Source: Planctomyces sp. SH-PL14
Lineage (GTDB): Bacteria > Planctomycetota > Planctomycetia > Planctomycetales > Planctomycetaceae
Assembly (NCBI RefSeq): GCF_001610835.1
Contig: NZ_CP011270.1
Span: forward strand, 7,582,001 to 7,646,000
Direction: 5' to 3'
DNA length: 64,000 bases
Shown piece after piece: positions 16,359 through 25,822 of this stretch. The notes under the pieces were generated by a model, which had not been told where the DNA came from, searched no databases, and saw only the letters and a list, made by a program, of their open reading frames with translations. Each line of letters begins with the position of its first letter. Positions within the stretch are counted from its first letter, which is position 1. The position numbers and the translations under genes were made by a program.

Positions 16359-17666
16359 TCAGGCGGCCCGGGCCGGAGAGGGCTCGTCGGCGAGCTGCGA
16401 CTTCGCTTCGCGGGGCATGTCCCGCCAGCCCAGGATCAAGAGGATCGCCGCCAGGATCGGGAGGCAGCCTGTTGCGGCGAACGGGAAGTCGTAAGCCCGC
16501 GGCCCTTCGACGAGCTTCCGCTGGTCGACGTACGCGCCGAAGACCGGGTGCAGGAGCGACACCGGCACCCAGGCGATCGTCCCCAGAAATCCGGTCACCT
16601 TCCCCTGGGCCTTGGCGGAGATCTCCTGTCCGAAGGCGTAGTAGCACGGAAAGAGTCCCAGCGCCCCCGCCGCGACGATCATCATCACCCCCTGGAGCAT
16701 CCACCCTTTGCCGAGCCACGGAGTCGCGAGGGTGAACATGGTGCACAGAGCGCAGAGCGAAAAACCGTAGACGCGGGCCCGGTTGGCCGACACGCCGCCG
16801 CGGGCGAGGACGACGGTGAAGTACCCGACCGCCAGGCATCCGATGTCGTTCATGATCCCGAACGCGACGAGGAACCACCGCCGCTCGGTCTCGGTGTAGC
16901 CCCGGCCGGTCTCCAGGAACGGCGTCTGCCAGACCCGGAGGAGGTGCCAGGTGATGTTGATCGTGATGACGGTCACGACCAGGATCGCCAGCCGCTGGAG
17001 CAGCCAGGACCACGGGGCGGCGGCGGTCTGGGGCGCGTTCGGGGCGTTCTCGGAGAGCGGAAGCAGGTCCGTCTTTCGCACGGAGGCGAGCCACAAGACG
17101 ACCCACCCGAGCCCGCCGAGGCCGATCACAAAGAACGGCAGCCGCCAGTTCGTGGGGTAGAACTGCAGCAGGCTCATGACCAGGAGCGGCGTCAGGATCG
17201 CCCCGACGGACGATCCGCTCTGCAGGAGACTGTTTCCCCAGGTCCGTTTCTCTCGCGCCAGAATCCGCTGAGTCGTCTGGAGGGCGCAGGGCCAGTGGGC
17301 CGCCTCGAAGAAGCCCAGGAATGTCCGGCTCCAGAGGAGTTCGTCGTAGTCCCGAACGAAGCCGGTTGAGCAGCCAGCGAGCGACCAGAGCATGAGCATC
17401 AGGGGATAGAACCAGCGGACCGCGACCATGTCGGCCACGATCCCCCAGGTGACGGATCCGACGGCGAAGGCGATCCCGAAATTCTTCTCCACGCGGCCGT
17501 ACTGCTCTTCCGACAGGGAGAACTCCGACTTCAGCCGGCTCTGCAGGTCGTTGAGGGCGAGCCGATCCATGTAGTTAATGGTCGTCGCCAGAAAGAGCAG
17601 TCCGCAGATCCAGTAGGTCCAGGTCGTGGAGCGCGTGGTCGAAGGTGAGGGAGAGGCTGAGTCCAT
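16359..17666 (-). CDS. MFS transporter, ACS/hexuronate-permease-like
   Basis: This 435-residue inner-membrane protein has about 12 hydrophobic helices and belongs to the major facilitator superfamily. The first helix ends with INYMDRLALNDLQSRLKSEF, resembling the NYLDR signature of the anion:cation symporter (hexuronate, glucarate, phthalate) group. The block SRTFLGFFEAAHWPCALQTT corresponds to the conserved helix 4-5 motif. The central loop (about residues 215-235) is short, and the C-terminus is cytosolic. Substrates in this family are sugar acids or other organic acids; the sequence alone does not decide. The gene is alone, with no sugar-acid catabolic genes nearby. Confidence 0.85.
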   Translation of the reverse strand: MDSASPSPSTTRSTTWTYWICGLLFLATTINYMDRLALNDLQSRLKSEFSLSEEQYGRVEKNFGIAFAVGSVTWGIVADMVAVRWFYPLMLMLWSLAGCSTGFVRDYDELLWSRTFLGFFEAAHWPCALQTTQRILAREKRTWGNSLLQSGSSVGAILTPLLVMSLLQFYPTNWRLPFFVIGLGGLGWVVLWLASVRKTDLLPLSENAPNAPQTAAAPWSWLLQRLAILVVTVITINITWHLLRVWQTPFLETGRGYTETERRWFLVAFGIMNDIGCLAVGYFTVVLARGGVSANRARVYGFSLCALCTMFTLATPWLGKGWMLQGVMMIVAAGALGLFPCYYAFGQEISAKAQGKVTGFLGTIAWVPVSLLHPVFGAYVDQRKLVEGPRAYDFPFAATGCLPILAAILLILGWRDMPREAKSQLADEPSPARAA

Positions 17667-17778
17667 GCAGCAGTCCGCCAGACGGAAGGGGGAGTTCGCG
17701 GCGAGCGGGGCGATTCTGGCGTCTCGCCATCGTTGGCATCAACCCATCGGTCAGCTCAAATGAGTTGCTTCCGGGGCG

Positions 17779-18612
17779 GTGGGCCGATTAATTCATGGAG
17801 GGGCGCGTTCCCGTTGGGGAGGGGCCGCCATCGCGGAGAGCCTGGGCAGGTGCGTTGTGTCAGGATTGCTCGAGATTCCAGTCCGGCGATCGCGACCCGG
17901 CAGGTTGTCCGATCCGCATCGCGATCACGACGAAGCGTCGCTCCGCGAACTGTTGGGGACGCGTGACGACCTGCTGACCTGGCGGCACTTTCAGTCGCTC
18001 TTTTGCCCGTGGCTCCCCGCCGGGACCTATGAAGAGGTCGTCTATTTCCTCCCTCTGGCGTTGCGGTTCGTTTACGACCGCCGCGAGGACGTGGAAGAGG
18101 TCGTCGGCCATCTCCTGGGATGGATCGCGACCAATCAACGGGAATTGCAGGCCGACGACCTTTGGGACGTGGTCCGTGAGAACGTCGTCATCTCCCTTGA
18201 GCATTGGACTCAGGACTTCGATGTGGTCCCCTCTCACGGCGGACCCGCGGCCGACAGTCTGATCGGAACCTTTCGCGTCAGGAATTCGCGTCTCGTGACG
18301 CACACTCTTCAGTGGCTCTGTGTCGGTCGCGGTCTCCGCGACCTGGCGCCGCGGTTTCTCCGGTCCCTGGCATTTCATTCCAGCAACAAGTTTCAGCGGG
18401 CCTGGATTCTGGAACTCTCACGCTCCCTGCCGTTGGCCTTCTCCAGCGCGACCGGGCGGACTGGCAGCGACATGCCGGACGACATTGCGGCGATCCTCCA
18501 GGACGAGGCGATCCGGCGGCGGGCGGCTGCCGTCGTGCTGAAGGAACTGCTCCCCTGGCCAAGCCAGACGGTCTACTGGCAGGAGACCTTCGAGGTTCTG
18601 GGAATCGCCTGA
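17779..18612 (+). CDS. Helical protein of unknown function
   Basis: This frame of up to 277 residues opens at a GTG (17779). The true start is uncertain: residues 1-45 are Arg/Gly rich and poorly gene-like, whereas from about DEASLRELLGTRDDLLTWRH the sequence looks like a real soluble protein. Other blocks are YEEVVYFLPLALRFVYDRRE and NKFQRAWILELSRSLPLAFS. There is no signal peptide or membrane helix. I do not recognise a family. It lies upstream of groEL1 on the same strand, but the ~290-bp gap contains a candidate sigma-54 promoter, so they are probably separate transcripts. Confidence 0.55.
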   Translation: MGRLIHGGARSRWGGAAIAESLGRCVVSGLLEIPVRRSRPGRLSDPHRDHDEASLRELLGTRDDLLTWRHFQSLFCPWLPAGTYEEVVYFLPLALRFVYDRREDVEEVVGHLLGWIATNQRELQADDLWDVVRENVVISLEHWTQDFDVVPSHGGPAADSLIGTFRVRNSRLVTHTLQWLCVGRGLRDLAPRFLRSLAFHSSNKFQRAWILELSRSLPLAFSSATGRTGSDMPDDIAAILQDEAIRRRAAAVVLKELLPWPSQTVYWQETFEVLGIA

Positions 18613-18732
18613 CTCATGGGTTCCGATCACGTTCCTCCGTCCTGCCAACATGGCATGTGCTACGACGGTGTTGTGAGCTCATTGAGTTGCAAGTTTCTGT
18701 TGCGTAGTGAGTTGCGTTCTTGTGTGTTCTGA

Positions 18733-18748
18733 TGGCATAGCGATTGCA
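18733..18748 (+). promoter_or_regulatory. Sigma-54-like promoter upstream of groEL1
   Basis: TGGCATAGCGATTGCA closely fits the -24/-12 consensus TGGCAC-N5-TTGCA, with exactly 10 bp between GG and GC. It lies ~155 bp upstream of the groEL1 start. Three GTTGC units just upstream (18680-18715) could be activator sites. No CIRCE element (TTAGCACTC/GAGTGCTAA) is seen. Confidence 0.5.
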
Positions 18749-18892
18749 TTCGCCCCAACACACGCGAGCTTTCGCGCTGAGATGGCGGTGTTCCTTCACG
18801 GAGGGCCCCGCTCCGATCCCCGAGACACACCGACCGGTCCGCTGGATCGCACCAGACAACTGTCGCTGAATTACCTGTTGCCGAATATTTGA

Positions 18893-20608
<1,716 letters not shown>

Positions 20609-20745
20609 TCTCCAGCGGGGTCGGCCTCCGGGCGACTCTCCGCAACCTGACAGTGACCCGTTTTCCTGGTGTGTTTGCAATTCCTCGAATGGCGGCCTGA
20701 CCCCATTCGCTTCAATCCATAAGCACTTTTTCGGAGTCGACAGAT

Positions 20746-21039
20746 ATGGCCATTTCTCTCAAGCCCCTTGACGATCGCGTCGTCGTTCAGCCCATGGAAG
20801 CCGAAGAGCGGACCGCGGGCGGGATCGTCCTGCCGGACGCCGCCAAGGAAAAGCCGCAGCGCGGCAAGGTTGTCGCCGTCGGCCCGGGCCGGCTGCTCGA
20901 CAGCGGCGAGCGGTGCGCGGTTTCGGTCGTCGTCGGTGACGAAGTCCTGTTCGGCAAGTACGGCGGAACGGAAATCGAAGTCGACGGCCAGGAAGTCAAG
21001 ATCCTCCGCGAGAGCGACATCCTCGCGAAGGTGGTCTGA
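20746..21039 (+). CDS. groES: Co-chaperonin GroES
   Basis: This 97-residue protein caps the GroEL ring. It contains the [21 protein letters not shown]-terminus, the mobile loop with [20 protein letters not shown], and the C-terminal [20 protein letters not shown] block. The hydrophobic GIVLP triplet needed to contact GroEL is intact. The gene lies 137 bp after groEL1 and 197 bp before groEL2; in most bacteria groES comes first, so the order groEL-groES-groEL is atypical. A strong hairpin at 21086 separates it from groEL2. Confidence 0.97.
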   Translation: MAISLKPLDDRVVVQPMEAEERTAGGIVLPDAAKEKPQRGKVVAVGPGRLLDSGERCAVSVVVGDEVLFGKYGGTEIEVDGQEVKILRESDILAKVV

Positions 21040-21050
21040 GACAAGTTTTC

Positions 21051-21075
21051 CGTCGTCAGCCGTCAGTTTTGAGTC
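21051..21075. repeat. Short degenerate TCAGTTTT-type repeat after groES
   Basis: CGTCGTCAGCCGTCAGTTTT followed by GAGTC is a decayed version of the TCAGTTTTCAGT unit, in inverted orientation to that at 21187. Confidence 0.45.
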
Positions 21076-21085
21076 AGAGCGAAGC

Positions 21086-21111
21086 GGGCGTTTGAGGAGA
21101 CTCAAACGCCC
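21086..21111 (+). terminator. Perfect hairpin between groES and groEL2
   Basis: GGGCGTTTGAG, loop GAGA, CTCAAACGCCC forms an 11-bp perfect stem. The following CCTTCCTG is only weakly T-rich, so it may attenuate or process the mRNA instead of fully terminating it. Confidence 0.55.
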
Positions 21112-21186
21112 CTTCCTGACAGGTCGGCTGGCTGGTCTTCACCCTTGAAACAACGTCTGCGGCGGACAGAGTTCGTTCGGCCTTCC

Positions 21187-21220
21187 GAACTGAAAACTGA
21201 AAACTGAAGACTGACAACTC
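21187..21220. repeat. Short tandem ACTGAAA repeat upstream of groEL2
   Basis: GAACTGAAAACTGAAAACTG followed by AAGACTGACAACTC contains four to five copies of a 7-bp unit ACTGAAA. It ends ~20 bp before the groEL2 start, so it is in the mRNA leader. Confidence 0.65.
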
Positions 21221-21236
21221 ATCCGAAGGATTCCCT

Positions 21237-22850
21237 GTGGCTAAGCAACTTCTCTTCGACGACCGTGCCCGGCTGAAGCTGCAGCGCGGCGTCCGGACGC
21301 TGGCCGACGCCGTCGCCGTGACGATGGGTCCGACCGGCCGCAACGTGATCATCGACAAGTCGTTCGGCAACCCCGTCGTCACCAAGGACGGCGTGACGGT
21401 GTCGAAGGAAGTCGAGCTGGAAGACCCCTACGAGCACATGGGGGCCAAGCTCGTCAACGAAGTCGCCAGCAAGACGAGCGATCAGGCCGGCGACGGCACG
21501 ACGACCGCCACCGTCCTGGCCCGGGCGATCTACGAAGAAGGCCTCCGCTCGATCACCATGGGGGCCAACCCCACGATCGTCCGCAAGGGGATCGAAAAGG
21601 CGGTCGACGCCGCCATCGCCTTCCTGGAAGGGATGGCCAAGCCGGTCGACGACAAGAAGCAGATCGAGCACGTCGGCGCGATCTCGGCCAACAACGACCT
21701 CGAGATCGGCAAGCTGATTGCCGAAGCGATGGAGAAGGTCGGCCGCGACGGCGTCATCACCGTCGAAGAAGGGAAGTCGAACGCGACGACCCTCGAGCTG
21801 ACGGAAGGGATGCAGTTCGACAAGGGATTCATCTCCCCGTACTTCATCACCGACTCGGGCTCGATGACGGCCGTTCTCGACAACGCCCTGATCCTGCTCT
21901 ACGAAAAGAAGATCTCCAACCTGCGGGAACTCGTCCCGGTTCTGGAGAAGGTCGCCCGCCTCGGCAAGCCGCTGCTGATCGTGGCGGAAGACGTTGACGG
22001 CGAAGCCCTCACGGCCCTCGTCGTGAACCGGCTCCGCGGCGTCCTCAACGTCTGTGCCGTCAAGGCCCCGGGCTTCGGCGACCGCCGCAAGGCGATGCTG
22101 GGCGACATGGCGGTCCTGACCGGCGGCACGCTGATCTCCGAAGACCTCGGGATCAAGCTGGAAGCGGTCGATATCGCTCATCTCGGCAAGGCCAAGAAGA
22201 TCGAAGTCGACAAGGACTCCTGCACGATCATCGATGGGGCCGGCAAGGAAGACGAGATCCAGAAGCGGATCGGCCAGATCCGCAAGCACATCGAAGACAC
22301 CGACTCGGAATACGACCGCGAGAAGTTCCAGGAACGGCTCGCCAAGCTGACCGGCGGAGTCGCGATCATCAGCGTCGGTGCGGCGACCGAAGCGGAAATG
22401 AAGCAGACCAAGGCCCGGATGGAAGACGCCCTCCACGCGACCCGCGCGGCCGTGGAAGAGGGAATCCTCCCCGGCGGCGGGACCGCTCTCCTCCGCACGA
22501 TCGAAGCGGTCCAGGGAGTGAAGGCGAAGGGTGACGAGCAGATCGGCATCCAGATCATCACCCGCGCTCTCGAAGCCCCGATCCGTCAGATCGCCGACAA
22601 CACCGGCCTCGACGGGGCGGTCATCGCCGACGAAGTCAAGCAGAAGACCGGCAACGTCGGCTACAACGCCGCCACCGGCGACTACGTTGACATGTACAAG
22701 GCGGGGGTCATCGACCCGGCGAAGGTCGTGAAGAGCGCCCTCCGCAACGCCGCATCGATCGCCGGCCTGATGCTGACGACCCAGGTTCTCATCACCAAGA
22801 ACGAGGACAGCGGCAGCAAGAAGTCGCTCGTCGAAGGGGCCGTCAAGTAG
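21237..22850 (+). CDS. groEL: Chaperonin GroEL2 (no GGM tail)
   Basis: This second 60-kDa chaperonin has 537 residues and starts with GTG at 21237; GAAGGA lies about 7 bp upstream. The ATP-site block [15 protein letters not shown] and [14 protein letters not shown] are intact. It is clearly diverged from GroEL1 (for example [20 protein letters not shown] in the apical region against [17 protein letters not shown]). The C-terminus ends in [13 protein letters not shown] without a Gly-Met tail, like GroEL2 paralogues of actinobacteria and other phyla, which often have specialised clients. It may not form standard rings; that is inference. It ends before two hairpins at 22870 and 22909. Confidence 0.95.
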   Translation: MAKQLLFDDRARLKLQRGVRTLADAVAVTMGPTGRNVIIDKSFGNPVVTKDGVTVSKEVELEDPYEHMGAKLVNEVASKTSDQAGDGTTTATVLARAIYEEGLRSITMGANPTIVRKGIEKAVDAAIAFLEGMAKPVDDKKQIEHVGAISANNDLEIGKLIAEAMEKVGRDGVITVEEGKSNATTLELTEGMQFDKGFISPYFITDSGSMTAVLDNALILLYEKKISNLRELVPVLEKVARLGKPLLIVAEDVDGEALTALVVNRLRGVLNVCAVKAPGFGDRRKAMLGDMAVLTGGTLISEDLGIKLEAVDIAHLGKAKKIEVDKDSCTIIDGAGKEDEIQKRIGQIRKHIEDTDSEYDREKFQERLAKLTGGVAIISVGAATEAEMKQTKARMEDALHATRAAVEEGILPGGGTALLRTIEAVQGVKAKGDEQIGIQIITRALEAPIRQIADNTGLDGAVIADEVKQKTGNVGYNAATGDYVDMYKAGVIDPAKVVKSALRNAASIAGLMLTTQVLITKNEDSGSKKSLVEGAVK

Positions 22851-22869
22851 TTTGAGCCGCTCCCGACCG

Positions 22870-22891
22870 GCTCGGCCCCTGGTGGCCGAGC
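22870..22891 (+). other. Hairpin after groEL2
   Basis: GCTCGGCC, loop CCTGGT, GGCCGAGC is an 8-bp perfect stem with no T-run, just before the terminator at 22909. Confidence 0.5.
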
Positions 22892-22908
22892 TCCGCGGAG
22901 AAATACGA

Positions 22909-22950
22909 AGCCGCCGGACATCGACCCGATGTTCGGCGGCTCTTTCTTTG
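22909..22950 (+). terminator. Rho-independent terminator of the groEL cluster
   Basis: AGCCGCCGGACATC pairs with GATGTTCGGCGGCT (14 bp with one G-T), followed by CTTTCTTTG. Confidence 0.85.
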
Positions 22951-23049
22951 TCGGGAGTGCGCTCTTTTCCCGCCCTCCCCTGGCGCCAATGATTCACTAA
23001 GCTGCGTTCTCAGGCGGCCCCTCCGCCGAGGTCACCGCAGACGAATTTC

Positions 23050-25350
23050 ATGGCCAAGAAAAAGCCATCCAAAGCCGCGAAACGTCCGAGCCCGAAGCTC
23101 CCCAAGGCTCCGGCGGGGCGGACGGTGCGGAAACGCCCTGCCTCCGCTGCTGAGAAGCCGGGCGACACGATCGTGGTCGACCTCGGAACCCGCGGGCAGC
23201 TGGGGGGCGAACCGGCTGCGGTCGCCCGCGAACTGTGCCGGATGGCGGACGATGAGGAGAGCAAGCGGACCGCGGAGAAACTCCTGAAGCAGGCCGAGAG
23301 CCTCGACCCGCGGTGCGTGCTGGTGCCGCTGCAGCGCGGCGACCGGGCGGGCTCGACGACCCGCGCCCTCCCCTTCTACGAGAAGGCGCTGAAGCTCGTC
23401 GAACAGAACCTCGACCGGCAGAAGAAGGAGGGAAAGACACTCAAGCGGAACTCGCAGGAGGCGCGGGATTACCAGGCGGTCCATCGCGCGATCGCCACCG
23501 CGCTGGAGGCGGAGCGGCGGCTCGTCGACGCGATCCCCCATTACCAGGCGGTGCTGCGGGTCCAGCCCGATGACGTCGCCACGGTCGAGTCGCTGGCCCT
23601 GGCGTTTCTGGAGGCGCAGCGGGTCTCGGACGCGGCCGATCTCCTCAGCCGCTTTGAAGACGTCTCGTACTTCACGAAGGCCCTCGTCGAATTTCGCCGG
23701 AACGGCCCGACCCCCGTGGCCGGCCAGTTCCTCCGGCGGGGACATTCGGAAAACCCCCACGTTGCGGCGCTCCTCCTGGGCGAGATCGCCTTCGACGAAG
23801 AGATCCCCGACGACCTCTCCCCCGGCAGCTTCGGCGCGGCGGAGTTCTACCTCCTCCGGGCGATGCCCGCCTGGCGCGATGCCGCGGGAGCGATCAGCTG
23901 GCTGCGGTCGGTTCTGGGGAAGGAAGTTGACTCACGCCGTCCGCGTCTGCGGGACCGCCGGGCGCAGGTCCGGACACTGCTCGACCGCCTCAAGGCGGTG
24001 ACGGAGGAAGACCTCGATCCGTGGCGGCTCTCGGTCCGGCCGCTCCATCCCGGGGCTCCCTCCGAGCGGGGGCAGCTCTGCGTGGTGACGAACGAAGTCG
24101 GGGACACGCTCTATCAGTCGACCGTCTTCGACGATGTTCCCAACACGGAGATGATGATCGAGCTCCTGCTCGAGACCGCTCAGGAGCGGAAGCAGCGCCC
24201 GTCCACGATGCTGTTCGACGATCCGCGGCTCATCCGGCGGATCGAGACGGCGCTGCAGTCGATCGGCACGGGGACTCGGCTCGTCGAGCACAGCCAGCGG
24301 CTCGATCGGGCGATCGAAGACCTCCGCAACCAGATCGCGCAGAGCCTCGACCATTCCGATAGCTCCGGGGCCGAGGACTTCGAGCGGATCCCGCCGTCGG
24401 CGGAGATCTGGCTCGTCGATGCCCAGCGGCTCCCCCGGTGGGTTCAGAACGACCAGAACCGGTATGTCCGGCTGCAGTCGATCATGGTGGTCTCTGTCTC
24501 CCAGGGGGTGATCGTCTCACAGCGGGTCGAGACCGCCGAGGAGAAGATGCCCGAGCTGGTCTGGCAGACCGTCGCGCGGGCCATCACGCATCCCTTCGCG
24601 GGTCCGGCCCAGCGCCCGGCGGAAGTCCGCGTCCGGACGCACGACCTGCGGGTGGCGCTCGAGGGCCGGCTCAAGCCGCTCGGCGTCCGGTGCGTCGTGA
24701 CGAATGAGTTCGCGATGTTCGACGAAGCGCACAACATGCTCCTGAAGAGCCTCGCCGAAGACGAGGAGGAGAAGGAAGAGCTGTCGCTCGTGAAGGCGGG
24801 GCACTCGCTGGAGCGGATCGAGAGCCTCTACCGGGAGGCGTGCCGGCTGCACCGGGCCGCCCCGTGGAAGGTGGTTCCGCCGGAACGGGCGGTCGAAATC
24901 AAAGGCGGCCGCTGGCGGCGTCCGCGGTATGGCCTCGTGATCGGGCAGTCGGGGTTGCTGCAGGGGCTGTGTATCTACGACAGTCGGGAGGACCTGGAGC
25001 GGGCGACGGGAGTCGAATCCGAGCTCGACGACATCAACGTCCTGAATCTCTTTTACGACGAGCCCCAGGCGCTTCCGACTGAGGACCATGACGCCTTCCT
25101 CGATCACAACTGGCCGGTCGCCTCTCCCGAGGGGTATCCGATCGTCATGCGGATCCGGCGGCGGAAGGCTCCGCAGGTCCCGACGGAAGACGAGCTGCAG
25201 ATGCTGACGGCGTTCGCTGGCGGGCTCCCCGATCTGCTGGACGCCGAGGGCCCGGAAGTGGTCATTGACTCACCGGCGGGCAAGGTGACGCTGACGTGGT
25301 TTGAAACCCGGCCTGACAAGGCTCGCAAGACTGGCAAGCCCAAGAAGTGA
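23050..25350 (+). CDS. TPR-containing protein with DUF6930-like C-terminal region, function unknown
   Basis: This 766-residue soluble protein has a Lys/Pro-rich N-terminus (1-35). Residues about 60-200 read as TPR-like helices (TTRALPFYEKALKLVEQNLD, VDAIPHYQAVLRVQPDDVAT). The rest appears to contain related halves: a block with QLCVVTNEVGDTLYQSTVFD followed by TAQERKQRPSTMLFDDPRLI, and a block with RLQSIMVVSVSQGVIVSQRV followed by RPAEVRVRTHDLRVALEGRL and LGVRCVVTNEF. This pattern (short strand, RP..v.vd, l...L..lGi) is similar to DUF6930-type domains. There is no signal peptide or membrane helix. No functional assignment can be made. It is alone, with repeat copy D in the convergent gap to the next gene. 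Confidence 0.7.
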   Translation: MAKKKPSKAAKRPSPKLPKAPAGRTVRKRPASAAEKPGDTIVVDLGTRGQLGGEPAAVARELCRMADDEESKRTAEKLLKQAESLDPRCVLVPLQRGDRAGSTTRALPFYEKALKLVEQNLDRQKKEGKTLKRNSQEARDYQAVHRAIATALEAERRLVDAIPHYQAVLRVQPDDVATVESLALAFLEAQRVSDAADLLSRFEDVSYFTKALVEFRRNGPTPVAGQFLRRGHSENPHVAALLLGEIAFDEEIPDDLSPGSFGAAEFYLLRAMPAWRDAAGAISWLRSVLGKEVDSRRPRLRDRRAQVRTLLDRLKAVTEEDLDPWRLSVRPLHPGAPSERGQLCVVTNEVGDTLYQSTVFDDVPNTEMMIELLLETAQERKQRPSTMLFDDPRLIRRIETALQSIGTGTRLVEHSQRLDRAIEDLRNQIAQSLDHSDSSGAEDFERIPPSAEIWLVDAQRLPRWVQNDQNRYVRLQSIMVVSVSQGVIVSQRVETAEEKMPELVWQTVARAITHPFAGPAQRPAEVRVRTHDLRVALEGRLKPLGVRCVVTNEFAMFDEAHNMLLKSLAEDEEEKEELSLVKAGHSLERIESLYREACRLHRAAPWKVVPPERAVEIKGGRWRRPRYGLVIGQSGLLQGLCIYDSREDLERATGVESELDDINVLNLFYDEPQALPTEDHDAFLDHNWPVASPEGYPIVMRIRRRKAPQVPTEDELQMLTAFAGGLPDLLDAEGPEVVIDSPAGKVTLTWFETRPDKARKTGKPKK

Positions 25351-25433
25351 CGGTGTTCTTTGGGCAGCGTTCCTGGCGAATGCTTGAGCCGGCGTGCCCG
25401 GCCGACGAATCTCCGATGTGCACTCCACCATCA

Positions 25434-25768
25434 CCGGGTCCATGGGCACCCTGGTGGGGAGTGCAGACGGGCCTGTGTTGTTTTTCTGGCCCTTTGCCCG
25501 CCGGAGGCCTGGCTGTCGAGAGATGTCTGAAGGAGTGAGTGTCCAAGCGCGGACGCCGTGCCGTATGCCCCGTCACCAACCCGCGAGGATTCCAGAGCGA
25601 GCGCGGAGTCTTCGACGCCGGTTCCACAAAACGGACGTCCGTTGTGTACCGCGGTTCCTCATGGAAGTGCCTCCGGCGGCAAGGGGGTGAGACCCCCTTG
25701 ACCCCAGGCGGCCGTCGCACCATGGGATTGAGCGAGCATCGCCGTGCCGGCAAGCACGCGATTCGAGC
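25434..25768 (-). repeat. Interspersed repeat copy D (reverse)
   Basis: It starts CCGGGTCCATGGGCACCCTG and ends with GCCGGCAAGCACGCGATTCG. It has the long-loop apical stem (GGGCC...GGCCC). The large hairpin is GGGGGT, gag, ACCCCC, i.e. the closing pair is T-A where other copies have C-G. It lies between convergent genes. Confidence 0.9.
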
Positions 25769-25822
25769 GAGGGAGACGATCCGAGGACTCGCGAATCGCC
25801 CCCGCGGGCAGAACACCCACAG

